From: Mycolicibacter virginiensis
Lineage (GTDB): Bacteria; Actinomycetota; Actinomycetes; Mycobacteriales; Mycobacteriaceae
Assembly: GCF_022374935.2 (NCBI RefSeq)
Contig: NZ_CP092430.2
Location: 4,836,001-4,900,000, forward strand
Direction of reading: 5' to 3'
DNA length: 64,000 nt
How positions within the stretch are numbered: position 1 is the stretch's first letter; each line of letters starts with the position of its first letter. The notes beneath the pieces were generated by a model that was not told the origin of the DNA, searched no databases, and saw only the letters and a program-made list of their open reading frames with translations. Position numbers and translations under genes: made by a program. This document shows positions 8,456 to 17,211 of this stretch, piece after piece.

Positions 8456-11276
8456 TCACCCGCGGCCGCTGCCGCAGTGGCCGCTTCCGCACGATCGTCG
8501 GCCACCAGAACCACGGCCCGTATATCCGCACCAGTGACGGCACGATGAACGACCGCACGATCAGCGTGTCGAGCAGCAGACCGATACACACCGTCGATCC
8601 CAGCTGTCCGATGGTCCGCAGATCGCTGGCGAGCATCGCCAGCATGGTGAACGCGAATACCAGGCCCGCCGATGTCACCACGCCACCAGTGCTGCCCAGC
8701 GCCCGGATCAGGCCGGTGTTGAGTCCGGCACCGAGTTCCTCTTTGAGCCGGGCGATCAGCAGCAGGTTGTAGTCCGAGCCGACCGCCACCAGGATGATGA
8801 ACGTCAGCGGCAGAATCAGCCAATGCAGATGCAGCCCGATCAGATGCTGCCAGATCAATACCGACAGTCCGAACGCTCCGGCATAAGAGAACGCGACGGT
8901 TCCGGGAATCACCAACGCCGCCACCAGGCTTCGAGTGATCACCAGCATGATCAGGAAGATCAAGACGAAGGCGGCGATCGCGGCGATCAGCAGATCCGAC
9001 CGTGAGTACTGCTGAATGTCTTTGTTGTTCGAGCCCGAGCCACCGATATAGATCTTCGCGCCGGCCAGCGAGGTCTCCTTCAAGGCGACCTTGATCGCCT
9101 CGGGGAACCGCTCCACGTGCTCGACGCCCTCGGGACCCATCGCGTTTCCTTCGTGGGTGACGATGAACCGAGCGGCCTTGCCGTCCGGGGACATCATCAG
9201 CTGCATCCCGGTTTTGACGTCCGCGTTGTCGAACGCCGGGCGGGGCATGTAGAAGAAGTCGTCGCTTCCGGAGGCGTCGAAGTCGTTGCCGACATTGATC
9301 ATGTCGCCGTACGTTTGATCGGTGTTGTCCGCCTGAATGCTCGTGGGGCCGTAAGTGTTCACGATCAGAGCCTGCAACGCGATCTGGTCGTCGGCCATCT
9401 TGTTCAGTTGCGCGACCATCTGCGGCAGCAGCGTATCGACGACCTCCAGATGCGATACCGCGTCTTTGATGTTCGCCGCCAGTTTGTCGACGCTGTCCAT
9501 CATGTCCCACAGTGACCGAAACGCCCAGCAGACCGGGATATCGAAACAGTGTGGTTCCCAATAGAAATAGCTTCGGATGGGCCTCATGAAGTCATCGAGG
9601 TTGGAGATCTGCTCGTCCATCTGCTCGGTGACGGCCTGCATCTCCTCCATGGTGAGCACTGTGGAATGCAGTTCGTCGGCCAGTTTCTGCGTCAACGCGA
9701 TCGTGCTCTGCAGCACCACCACCGAATGCGCCATGATCTGCGCCTGCCGTTCGGTGTTGGCGTTCTGCTCCCGGGTGAACGGCAGTTGCTGGCCATTCCC
9801 GCTGCCCTGGGTGGTGAACAGGTAGGGCAGCGACGCGTGCTCCAGTGCGCGCCCCATGGGCCGGGTGATGCTCTGCACCATCGCGACGCCGGGAAGCCGG
9901 ATGAGCGCCTTGGCCACCCGGTCCAAGGAGATGAAGTCCGCCGAGTTGCGCATGTCGTGATCCGACTCGATCATCAGCATCTCGGAGAATAGTTTGCTTT
10001 GCGGGAAATGCCGGTCGGCGGCCGCGAACCCGATGTTGGCCGCCGAGTCGTGCGGCTGGTAGCTGCGGTCGTCGAAGCTGACCACATAGGTCGGCACGAA
10101 GATCGCCCCCGCAGCCACCGCGGCGACGCTGGCCGTCAGGATGGGCTTGGGCCACCGGACCACGCTGGTGGCGATTCGGCGGTACAGCCGTGCCTTGACC
10201 TGCTGGCGAGGATCGAACAGCCCGATCAGGCTGCCCACACTCAGAATCGCCGGTCCGAGCGTCAACGCGCCGGTGACCGTCAGCACCATGCTGAGCGCCA
10301 CCGCGGGCCCCATCGTGTTGAAGTAGTTCAAGCGGGCGAAACTCAGGCAGAACGCCGCGCCGGCGATCGTGAGCCCGGAACCCAGGATCACGTGCGACAC
10401 CCCGCGATACGCCGTGTAGAACGCGTCTTCACGGCTCTCGCCGTTCAGCCGCGCCTCGTGGTAGCGGCCCATCAAGAAGATGCCGTAATCGGTTCCCGCG
10501 CCCAGGGTCAGGGCAACGACCAAGTTCACCGCGAACGACGACAGCTGGATGTAGCCGAAGTGGCCGAGGGTCGCGATGACCCCCTTGGCCGCCAGCATCA
10601 GGATCAGCACGCCGAACAGCGGCACCAGCATGGTGATGTAGGACCGGTAGACCAGCAGCAGCATGAAGATGATGAGGAAGATCGTCGCGATCGTGATGTT
10701 GTTCAGGCTCGAATTCGCGATCGCGACGGTGTCGGCGGCCAGCGGTGCCGCACCGCTGACGTAGACGGTCAGCCCCGGCGGCGGGTCGGAGGCGGCGACC
10801 GTGTGCCGCACTGCGGCCACGGAGTCGTTGGCTTGCAACTGCCCGATGTCGCCGGCCAGCCGCAGCAGCACGTAGGCGGCCTTGCCGTCGACGCTCTGGG
10901 CCCCGGCCGCGGTGATCGGCTTCCCCCAGGTGTCCATCACGTACTGGACGTGTTCGGTGTCGGCCTGCAGCGTGCGCACCAGAGCGTCGTAGTAGCGGTG
11001 GTCCTGCTCCCCCAGTAGACGATCGGCTTCCAGCACCAGCATCGTCATGCTCGTCGAGTCGGACTCCTGGAACTTCTCCCCGATCGCCAGCATCGCGGCC
11101 TGGGATGGGGCATAGCTGGGGACCATCGGGCCGGCGAGTTCCTCGGCGACCCTCTCCACCTGCGGCACAAAGGTATTGGTCACCACCGCCAACAATGCCC
11201 AGAACACGATGATCGGAATGGACAGCATGCGGACCAGCCGGGCCACCAGTGGGCGGGCCGCGCGATGCTGGCTCAT
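8442..11276 (-). CDS. mmpL: MmpL family RND transporter
   Basis: Inner-membrane proton-driven exporter of 944 aa, in this family usually moving lipids or siderophores to the cell envelope. Two homologous halves each carry a periplasmic domain and a block of membrane helices. The proton-relay motifs are GTDYG (Asp263-Tyr264) in the first half and GSDYN (Asp835-Tyr836) in the second. The start at ATG 11276 was chosen because it overlaps the mmpS stop codon (ATGA); the frame stays open to 11363. It is last in a three-gene operon with mmpS. The cargo is unknown and no lipid synthase is adjacent. Confidence 0.93.
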   Translation of the reverse strand: MSQHRAARPLVARLVRMLSIPIIVFWALLAVVTNTFVPQVERVAEELAGPMVPSYAPSQAAMLAIGEKFQESDSTSMTMLVLEADRLLGEQDHRYYDALVRTLQADTEHVQYVMDTWGKPITAAGAQSVDGKAAYVLLRLAGDIGQLQANDSVAAVRHTVAASDPPPGLTVYVSGAAPLAADTVAIANSSLNNITIATIFLIIFMLLLVYRSYITMLVPLFGVLILMLAAKGVIATLGHFGYIQLSSFAVNLVVALTLGAGTDYGIFLMGRYHEARLNGESREDAFYTAYRGVSHVILGSGLTIAGAAFCLSFARLNYFNTMGPAVALSMVLTVTGALTLGPAILSVGSLIGLFDPRQQVKARLYRRIATSVVRWPKPILTASVAAVAAGAIFVPTYVVSFDDRSYQPHDSAANIGFAAADRHFPQSKLFSEMLMIESDHDMRNSADFISLDRVAKALIRLPGVAMVQSITRPMGRALEHASLPYLFTTQGSGNGQQLPFTREQNANTERQAQIMAHSVVVLQSTIALTQKLADELHSTVLTMEEMQAVTEQMDEQISNLDDFMRPIRSYFYWEPHCFDIPVCWAFRSLWDMMDSVDKLAANIKDAVSHLEVVDTLLPQMVAQLNKMADDQIALQALIVNTYGPTSIQADNTDQTYGDMINVGNDFDASGSDDFFYMPRPAFDNADVKTGMQLMMSPDGKAARFIVTHEGNAMGPEGVEHVERFPEAIKVALKETSLAGAKIYIGGSGSNNKDIQQYSRSDLLIAAIAAFVLIFLIMLVITRSLVAALVIPGTVAFSYAGAFGLSVLIWQHLIGLHLHWLILPLTFIILVAVGSDYNLLLIARLKEELGAGLNTGLIRALGSTGGVVTSAGLVFAFTMLAMLASDLRTIGQLGSTVCIGLLLDTLIVRSFIVPSLVRIYGPWFWWPTIVRKRPLRQRPRVTTSV

Positions 11277-11716
11277 GCGGACTTCACCCGGCAACTGATG
11301 TCGGCGTTGGGGTGGGCATTGGTGCGCTCGTCGCGAATCACGTCGTCGACCAGGATCCGGCAACCGACATAGTCGCCGCGCACCTGCGCCGAGATACTGC
11401 CGGACACCACCGTGAGCATCGTCGTCTCCTCATGAGTCCACGGCAGGGTGCCCAGCTCGACCGTGTGCGGGTGCCCGTCGATGTCGACGTAGGACAGCAA
11501 GGCGCCCGCGCCGACGGAGCCGAACACCTCGTAGGTGAGCTTCTTCGGGTTGAACTTCTCTGCCGCCTGGGGCGGATTGACGGTCAGCACCGGCCCCGGT
11601 GCCGACATCTGGTGAACCTTCCACATGCCCAGCACGCCTAAGCCGAGCGCGATGACCGCGACCAACGGCATCCAGGTGCGTGCCAGCAGTGACCGCCGCG
11701 GTGCACGGGAGCTCAT
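11273..11716 (-). CDS. mmpS: MmpS family transport accessory protein
   Basis: This 147-aa partner of MmpL has one N-terminal membrane helix (about residues 13-34) and a periplasmic beta-sandwich with the family features LTYEVFG, LPWTHEE and a late CRILVD. MmpS proteins stabilise or load their MmpL transporter. ATG 11716 overlaps the upstream stop codon as ATGA, and its own stop codon overlaps the mmpL start in the same way, so translation is coupled along the operon. An in-frame extension to 11884 is not needed and would overlap the upstream gene. Confidence 0.9.
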   Translation of the reverse strand: MSSRAPRRSLLARTWMPLVAVIALGLGVLGMWKVHQMSAPGPVLTVNPPQAAEKFNPKKLTYEVFGSVGAGALLSYVDIDGHPHTVELGTLPWTHEETTMLTVVSGSISAQVRGDYVGCRILVDDVIRDERTNAHPNADISCRVKSA

Positions 11717-12174
11717 TCGTCCGCCTCGTCCGGCAGCGCCGGGAGCCGCTTCTTCAGCTTCGCCGTCCGCAGCAGCTGGGCGGTCACATTGAATGCGCCG
11801 AGCATCGGAATGAGCCCCAGGAAGGTCCGCTCCGACGGAGTGGCACCGTGTAGCTGCTCCAGGCTGCCGAGGACGTAGAAGCATCCGAGCGAGAAGATCG
11901 TGGCGGGAATGCAGAAGGCCAGCGGGCTTCGCTGATCGTCGATCGTGCGGGTGGCGAACTCCAGCTCCTGCGGTGCCAGCGCCTCGCCCTTGCGGACCTT
12001 GGCCAGTACGGATTTTCGGGCGCCGATTCCTTCGCTGATCGGAAGGGGCGGCCGGTTGCGCAATCGCCGGATGTAGCGAAACGTCCCGGTCGCGAAGACC
12101 AGTAACGCCACGAAAGCGACCACCGCAAGGTCACCGAAGAGGTGCCAATTAGTGCCGAACATGGTCCAGCTCAT
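11713..12174 (-). CDS. Uncharacterised membrane protein, first gene of mmpS-mmpL operon
   Basis: A 153-aa protein I cannot assign to a named function. It has one N-terminal membrane helix (LAVVAFVALLVFATGTF), a charged cytoplasmic stretch (KSVLAKVRKGEALAPQELEF) and two more hydrophobic segments in its second half. The start at ATG 12174 is inferred; an upstream ATG at 12243 is in frame and possible. Its stop codon overlaps the mmpS start by four bases. Co-translation with MmpS-MmpL suggests a regulator or assembly factor of the transporter. Confidence 0.75.
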   Translation of the reverse strand: MSWTMFGTNWHLFGDLAVVAFVALLVFATGTFRYIRRLRNRPPLPISEGIGARKSVLAKVRKGEALAPQELEFATRTIDDQRSPLAFCIPATIFSLGCFYVLGSLEQLHGATPSERTFLGLIPMLGAFNVTAQLLRTAKLKKRLPALPDEADE

Positions 12175-12282
12175 GGCAACGCCCGCCCCCGATCTGTAGC
12201 GCGCACGCAGTGCGCGGCTGCACTCCCGGATGGACAGCTCCACCCGAACGCGGACACTATACGTCCCCTAATGAGACGTCAA

Positions 12283-12315
12283 CGTCCGATATATGGACGC
12301 GCGACAAGATATCAT
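12283..12315. promoter_or_regulatory. Inverted repeat and leaderless -10 box upstream of TetR gene
   Basis: CGTCC (12283-12287) and GGACG (12295-12299) form a 5-bp inverted repeat with a 7-base spacer. TATCAT at 12310-12315 is at -12 to -7 from ATG 12322, the leaderless pattern. A related GGAC/GTCC pair lies about 25 bases further upstream. The site is between the TetR gene and the mmpS-mmpL operon and is a candidate operator for both. Confidence 0.5.
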
Positions 12316-12321
12316 CCGGTC

Positions 12322-12894
12322 ATGGACGCCGATGACCGGACGCTGACCGGGTCGCAAGCACGCACACGGGCGGCGATCCTCGAGGCGACGGCGTCGGTGC
12401 TCGCCCGCGACCGCACCGCCACGTTGCCCGAGATCGCTGCGGCCGCCCAGGTCGCTCGCTCGACCCTGCACCGCTATTTCGCCGACCGGGAGCGGCTGAT
12501 CTACGAAACCACTCTGGATTCGGTCCGCATCATCAGCGACATCCTCGCGACGGCAGCGACAGCAGAGGGCCCGGCCGTCGAGGCGATGCGGCGGGTGATC
12601 ACCACCCTGGTACCCGAAGGCGATCGGATCGTGTTCCTGTTCGCTGACCCCGCGGTACTGCGCGATATCCCCGCCGAGCATCTGCCGAACTCCGCGCCGA
12701 TCCTTGAACTCATCGCGCGCGGCCAAGAAGAAGGCGTCTTCGACCCCGGCCTCAGCACGGAATGGATCCGGATCGCGTTGTTCGGGATGATGGTCAAAGC
12801 CTGCAGCGACGCAGCACACGGCCTCATCTCCCGCCACAGCATCGTCCCGACACTCACGCGAATCTTCGAGCGCGGCGTGACCGCCCCGTTTTAG
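12322..12894 (+). CDS. TetR family transcriptional regulator, divergent from mmpS-mmpL
   Basis: Repressor of 190 aa with helix-turn-helix AAAAQVARSTLHRYFADRE (about residues 40-58). ATG 12322 is supported by the TATCAT -10 box at the leaderless position; the frame is open upstream to 12142 but that part overlaps the divergent operon's promoter. Position suggests it controls the mmpS-mmpL operon, a common arrangement in mycobacteria for inducible efflux. Confidence 0.85.
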   Translation: MDADDRTLTGSQARTRAAILEATASVLARDRTATLPEIAAAAQVARSTLHRYFADRERLIYETTLDSVRIISDILATAATAEGPAVEAMRRVITTLVPEGDRIVFLFADPAVLRDIPAEHLPNSAPILELIARGQEEGVFDPGLSTEWIRIALFGMMVKACSDAAHGLISRHSIVPTLTRIFERGVTAPF

Positions 12895-12961
12895 CAACTC
12901 AAGTCACGTCGCGGTGGCATCGTTATCCGCATAACAACGACCTGTTGCCAGCCCGCCAGAG

Positions 12962-12983
12962 CTACTACGCTCTGTCGTAGTAG
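12962..12983. promoter_or_regulatory. Perfect palindrome upstream of cydA
   Basis: CTACTACG (12962-12969) and CGTAGTAG (12976-12983) form a perfect 8-bp inverted repeat with a 6-base spacer, 27 bases upstream of the cydA ATG. The arms resemble BlaI/MecI-type boxes (TACTAC/GTAGTA), an inference from memory of that family. A second repeat, GTTAT/ATAAC, is at 12922-12935. It is a likely operator controlling cytochrome bd expression. Confidence 0.65.
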
Positions 12984-13010
12984 TTGCCCTGCAGCTCCGG
13001 GAGATCGCCC

Positions 13011-14480
13011 ATGGATGTTGTCGACGTATCGCGGTGGCAGTTCGGGATCACCACCGTCTATCACTTCATATTTGTGCCGCTGACCATCGGTTTGGCCCCG
13101 CTGGTCGCGGTCATGCAGACGGTGTGGGTGCTCACCGACAACGTGGCCTGGTATCGGCTGACGAAGTTCTTCGGCAAGCTGTTCTTGATCAACTTCGCCC
13201 TGGGAGTTGCCACCGGGATCGTGCAGGAATTCCAGTTCGGAATGAACTGGAGCGAATACTCACGGTTCGTCGGCGACGTGTTCGGTGCACCGCTGGCGAT
13301 GGAAGGACTGGCCGCCTTCTTCTTCGAGTCCACCTTCATCGGCCTGTGGATCTTCGGCTGGAGCCGACTGCCGCGGGTGGTGCACCTGCTGTGTATCTGG
13401 GTGGTCGCGATCGCCACCAACGTGTCGGCGTTCTTCATCATCGCCGCCAACTCGTTCATGCAGCACCCGGTCGGCGCTCACTTCAATCCGGAGACCAAGC
13501 GTGCCGAATTGGACAGCATCATGGCGCTGTTCACCAACAACACCGCCCAGGCCGCGCTGTCGCACGCGGTCGCCGGCGCATTCTTGACGGCCGGGACGTT
13601 CGTCGCCGCGGTAAGCGCCTGGTGGATGGTCCGGTCCCGTGCCGGCGGCGCCCCGCAGGGCGCCGACAGTGACGCGGCAACCATGTACCGGCCGGCGACC
13701 ATTCTTGGATGTTGGGTCGCGCTGGTCGCCGCGGTTGGGCTGTTCTTCACCGGCGACATCCAAGGCAAGCTGATGTTCGTCCAGCAACCGATGAAGATGG
13801 CGTCAGCGGAATCGTTGTGCGACACCGCCACCGACCCCAGCTTCTCGGTTCTGACCGTCGGGCGGCAGAACAACTGCGACCATCTGACCCGGGTGATCGA
13901 AGTGCCCTATGTCTTGCCGTTCCTGGCCGAGGGCCGATTCAACGGCGTTCGGCTCGACGGGGTCCGCGACATCCAGCAGCACTTCGAGCAGAAGTTCGGC
14001 CCCGGCGACTACCGGCCAAACCTGTTCGTCACGTACTGGTCGTTCCGCGCGATGATCGGGCTCCTGCTGTTGCCGGTGCTGTTCGCGATGGTCGCGTTGT
14101 GGCTGACGCGCCGCGGGCAGATCCCCCAGCAACGCTGGTTCTCCTGGTTGGCGCTGCTGACCATCCCTACCCCGTTCCTGGCCAACAGTGCCGGCTGGGT
14201 CTTCACCGAAATGGGCCGTCAGCCTTGGGTTGTCGCCCCCAACCCGACCGGGGACCCGAATGTGCGACTGACCGTCGCCCAAGGTGTGTCGGGGAACAGC
14301 GTGGGTGTGGTGGTCACCTCGCTGGTGATGTTCACCCTGGTTTATGCGCTGCTCGCGGTGATCTGGTTCTGGTTGATCAGACGCTATGTGGCCGAGGGAC
14401 CACTGGAGCACGACGCCGAACCCGCGCCGCCGGCACCGCCCGCCGAGAACGAAGTGGCGCCACTGTCGTTCGCCTACTGA
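13011..14480 (+). CDS. cydA: Cytochrome bd ubiquinol/menaquinol oxidase subunit I
   Basis: Haem-bearing subunit of the cytochrome bd terminal oxidase (489 aa), which oxidises quinol and reduces O2 in the plasma membrane. The N-terminal WQFGITTVYHFIFVPLTIG carries the conserved early histidine; NWSEYSRFVGDVFG and the conserved FTEMGRQPWVV segment of CydA are present, with about nine membrane helices. Start: ATG 13011 after a GGGAGA ribosome site. It is first in cydABDC and is preceded by a perfect palindrome. Confidence 0.97.
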   Translation: MDVVDVSRWQFGITTVYHFIFVPLTIGLAPLVAVMQTVWVLTDNVAWYRLTKFFGKLFLINFALGVATGIVQEFQFGMNWSEYSRFVGDVFGAPLAMEGLAAFFFESTFIGLWIFGWSRLPRVVHLLCIWVVAIATNVSAFFIIAANSFMQHPVGAHFNPETKRAELDSIMALFTNNTAQAALSHAVAGAFLTAGTFVAAVSAWWMVRSRAGGAPQGADSDAATMYRPATILGCWVALVAAVGLFFTGDIQGKLMFVQQPMKMASAESLCDTATDPSFSVLTVGRQNNCDHLTRVIEVPYVLPFLAEGRFNGVRLDGVRDIQQHFEQKFGPGDYRPNLFVTYWSFRAMIGLLLLPVLFAMVALWLTRRGQIPQQRWFSWLALLTIPTPFLANSAGWVFTEMGRQPWVVAPNPTGDPNVRLTVAQGVSGNSVGVVVTSLVMFTLVYALLAVIWFWLIRRYVAEGPLEHDAEPAPPAPPAENEVAPLSFAY

Positions 14481-14500
14481 CGTAGAAGGGGGTCGTCGCG

Positions 14501-15541
14501 ATGGACCTACAACAGGTGTGGTTCGTACTGGTCGCGGTGCTGTTTCTCGGATTCTTCGTCTTGGAGGGCTTCGACTTCGGGGTGGGGATGCTGATGGCGC
14601 CGTTCGGGCGGGTGAGCACCCAGGACCCCGAAGCCCACCGTCGGACCGCGCTGAACACCATCGGCCCGGTCTGGGACGGCAACGAGGTCTGGTTGATCAC
14701 CGCCGGCGGTGCGATGTTCGCCGCGTTCCCGGGCTGGTATGCCACGGTGTTCTCGACGCTGTACCTGCCGCTGCTGGCAATCCTGTTCGGCATGATCGTG
14801 CGCGCCGTCGCGATCGAGTGGCGCGGCAAGGTCGATGACCCGAAGTGGCGCGCCTGGGCCGACCTCGGGATCGCCGCCGGTTCCTGGCTGCCGGCGATTC
14901 TGTGGGGCGTGGCGTTCGCGGTCCTGGTCCGTGGCCTGCCGGTGGACGCCGATCACCATGTCCGCCTGGCCTTCAGCGACGTGATCAACGCCTACACCCT
15001 GCTGGGGGGTCTGGCCACCGGCGGACTGTTCCTGTTTTATGGCGCGGTCTTCACCGCGTTGAAAACGGCCGGGACGATCCGAGACGATGCGCACCGCTTC
15101 GCGACCAGGCTGGCGCTGCCGGTGACCGCGCTGGTCGGCGGCTTCGGGTTGTGGACACAACTCGCCTACGGCACCGGCTGGACGTGGCTGGTGCTGGGCG
15201 TCGCGGTGGTCGCGCAGCTGGCCGCGGTGACGCTGGTGTGGCGCCGGGTGTCCGACGGCTGGGCTTTCGCCTGTAGCGCGGTGGTCGTCGCAGCGGTGGT
15301 CATCTTGTTGTTCGGCGCCCTGTACCCGGCGCTGCTGCCCTCCACGCTGGATCCGCAGTGGAGCCTGACGATCTACAACGCGTCGTCGACGCCGTACACG
15401 TTGAAGATCATGACCTGGGCCGCGGTGATCTTCGCTCCGCTGGCGATGGTGTACCAGGGTTGGACGTATTGGGTGTTCCGGCAACGGATCTCAGCGGATC
15501 AGATTCCGCCGTCCATCGGGTTGGCGAGGCAGCAGTCCTGA
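14501..15541 (+). CDS. cydB: Cytochrome bd oxidase subunit II
   Basis: Membrane partner of CydA (346 aa). Family features include FFVLEGFDFGVGML near the N-terminus, GPVWDGNEVWLI and the C-terminal NASSTPYTLKIMTWAAV. ATG 14501 follows cydA by 20 bases with an AAGGGGG ribosome site. Its TGA overlaps a possible CTG start of cydD. CydA and CydB form the haem-containing heterodimer that supports respiration at low oxygen or when cytochrome bcc-aa3 is blocked. Confidence 0.97.
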   Translation: MDLQQVWFVLVAVLFLGFFVLEGFDFGVGMLMAPFGRVSTQDPEAHRRTALNTIGPVWDGNEVWLITAGGAMFAAFPGWYATVFSTLYLPLLAILFGMIVRAVAIEWRGKVDDPKWRAWADLGIAAGSWLPAILWGVAFAVLVRGLPVDADHHVRLAFSDVINAYTLLGGLATGGLFLFYGAVFTALKTAGTIRDDAHRFATRLALPVTALVGGFGLWTQLAYGTGWTWLVLGVAVVAQLAAVTLVWRRVSDGWAFACSAVVVAAVVILLFGALYPALLPSTLDPQWSLTIYNASSTPYTLKIMTWAAVIFAPLAMVYQGWTYWVFRQRISADQIPPSIGLARQQS

Positions 15542-17211
15542 GTACCCGGGCCTCTCGGGCGCCGCTGGACCCGCGGCTCTGGCTGGCATCGACGGCGGTG
15601 CGCCGCTTCCTGCTGGCTATGGTGGGCTGCGGAGTGGTTATTTCGGCCTGTGCAATCGGGTCCGCAATCGTGTTGGCCGACATCGTGTCTGGAGTGATCA
15701 CCGAACCGTCGACTCGAAGCGTCGCGCATTGGTCACCGCTGCTGGCCACACTTGCGCTGTTGTGGACGGTGCGCACCCTGGCGCATTGGTTGCAGGCTCG
15801 CCTTGGCCAGCGCGGAGCCAGCGCGGTGATCGCCGACCTGAGCGGGCAGGTGCTGGCCGCTGTCACCGCACGCTCCCCTCGCCGGCTGGCTGCCGAACGA
15901 GACGCCGCCGCAACGGTGGTCACCCGGGGATTGGACGGCCTGCGACCCTATTTCACCGCTTACCTGCCCGCATTGTTGCTGGCGGCGATTCTGACCCCGG
16001 TGACCGTGCTGGTGATCGCCCTCTACGACCGACGCGCGGCGGTGCTCGTCATGATCACGCTGCCGCTGATCCCAGTGTTCATGGTGTTGATCGGCCTGGC
16101 CACCGCGGATCGCTCGGCGGCGGCGTTGGCAGCCATGACGACATTGCAGGCACGGCTGCTGGATCTGATCGCCGGCATCCCGACCCTGCGCGCCCTCGGG
16201 CGGGCGGCCGGGCCGGAGCGGCGCATCGCCGAACTGTCCGACGCGCAGCGGCGGTCGACGATGGCCACCCTGCGGATCGCGTTCCTGTCGGCACTGGTGC
16301 TCGAACTGCTGGCCACGCTGAGCGTGGCGGTGGTGGCCGTCAGCATCGGTCTGCGACTGGTGTTCGGCGAGATGAGCCTGACTGCCGGCCTGACGGTGTT
16401 GCTGCTGGTTCCCGACGTGTATTGGCCCCTGCGCCGGATCGGGGTGGAGTTTCACGCCGCCGAGGATGGGCGTGCCGCCGTCGAGAGGGCCTTTGCGCTG
16501 ATCGGCGAATCACCTCGCCCGGCGCCGGGTAGCCGCACGGTATCCGCACGTGGCGCGCGGATTCTCCTCGATTCGCTCTGCGTGGCCGGCCGAGACGGCG
16601 ATGCGCCGGCCGGCCTGACCGCGCTGATCGAACCCGGCCAAGTCACGGTGCTGACCGGAGCCAACGGGGCCGGCAAAAGCACCGCGCTCACCGCTGTCGC
16701 CGGCCTCACCGAACCCAACTCTGGGCGCATCACGGTGGCCGGTGTCGACATCGCCGACCTGGACCTGTCGGCGTGGTGGGCCCAATTGTTTTGGCTGCCA
16801 CAGCGGCCGGCGCTGATCCCGGGCACGGTGGCGCAGAACCTGGCGTTGTTCGGCGAACTTGCCGACGCCGACGGGGCTTGCGCGGCAGCCGGATTCGACG
16901 AGGTGATTGCGGGACTTCCCGACGGGCTGCACACCGTGTTGGGTCGCGGCGGTGTCGGTTTGTCATTGGGGCAGCGGCAGCGGCTGGGGTTGGCGCGAGC
17001 GCTGGGGTCCACGGCCCCGGTGCTGTTGCTCGACGAGCCGACGGCCCACCTAGATGCCGCAACCGAGCAACGGGTCCTGGCCGCGCTGGTGCGACGCGCT
17101 CGCGGTGGCGCAACCGTAGTGGTGGTGGGCCACCGCGCGCCGGTGCTGGCGATCGGCGATCGAGTCATAACCGTGCACAGTGAGGGGGTCGTCGACCATG
17201 CGCCGGCCTGA
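15538..17211 (+). CDS. cydD: ABC exporter CydD subunit (cytochrome bd biogenesis)
   Basis: Half of the heterodimeric CydDC ABC transporter needed for cytochrome bd assembly; thiol or haem transport has been proposed for the family. The N-terminal half has six membrane helices; the nucleotide-binding domain has Walker A GANGAGKST (374-382), signature LSLGQ (475-479) and Walker B LLLDE (Glu500). The start is uncertain. The conserved LDPRLW segment lies upstream of the first good start (GTG 15598), so I propose CTG 15538, whose CTGA overlaps the cydB stop codon. About 557 aa on that choice. Confidence 0.9.
   Translation: MSTRASRAPLDPRLWLASTAVRRFLLAMVGCGVVISACAIGSAIVLADIVSGVITEPSTRSVAHWSPLLATLALLWTVRTLAHWLQARLGQRGASAVIADLSGQVLAAVTARSPRRLAAERDAAATVVTRGLDGLRPYFTAYLPALLLAAILTPVTVLVIALYDRRAAVLVMITLPLIPVFMVLIGLATADRSAAALAAMTTLQARLLDLIAGIPTLRALGRAAGPERRIAELSDAQRRSTMATLRIAFLSALVLELLATLSVAVVAVSIGLRLVFGEMSLTAGLTVLLLVPDVYWPLRRIGVEFHAAEDGRAAVERAFALIGESPRPAPGSRTVSARGARILLDSLCVAGRDGDAPAGLTALIEPGQVTVLTGANGAGKSTALTAVAGLTEPNSGRITVAGVDIADLDLSAWWAQLFWLPQRPALIPGTVAQNLALFGELADADGACAAAGFDEVIAGLPDGLHTVLGRGGVGLSLGQRQRLGLARALGSTAPVLLLDEPTAHLDAATEQRVLAALVRRARGGATVVVVGHRAPVLAIGDRVITVHSEGVVDHAPA

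Noticed and set aside
8326-9561. 411-codon minus-strand frame inside the mmpL gene
   Set aside because: It is an out-of-frame shadow of mmpL on the same strand, very rich in Arg and Gly.
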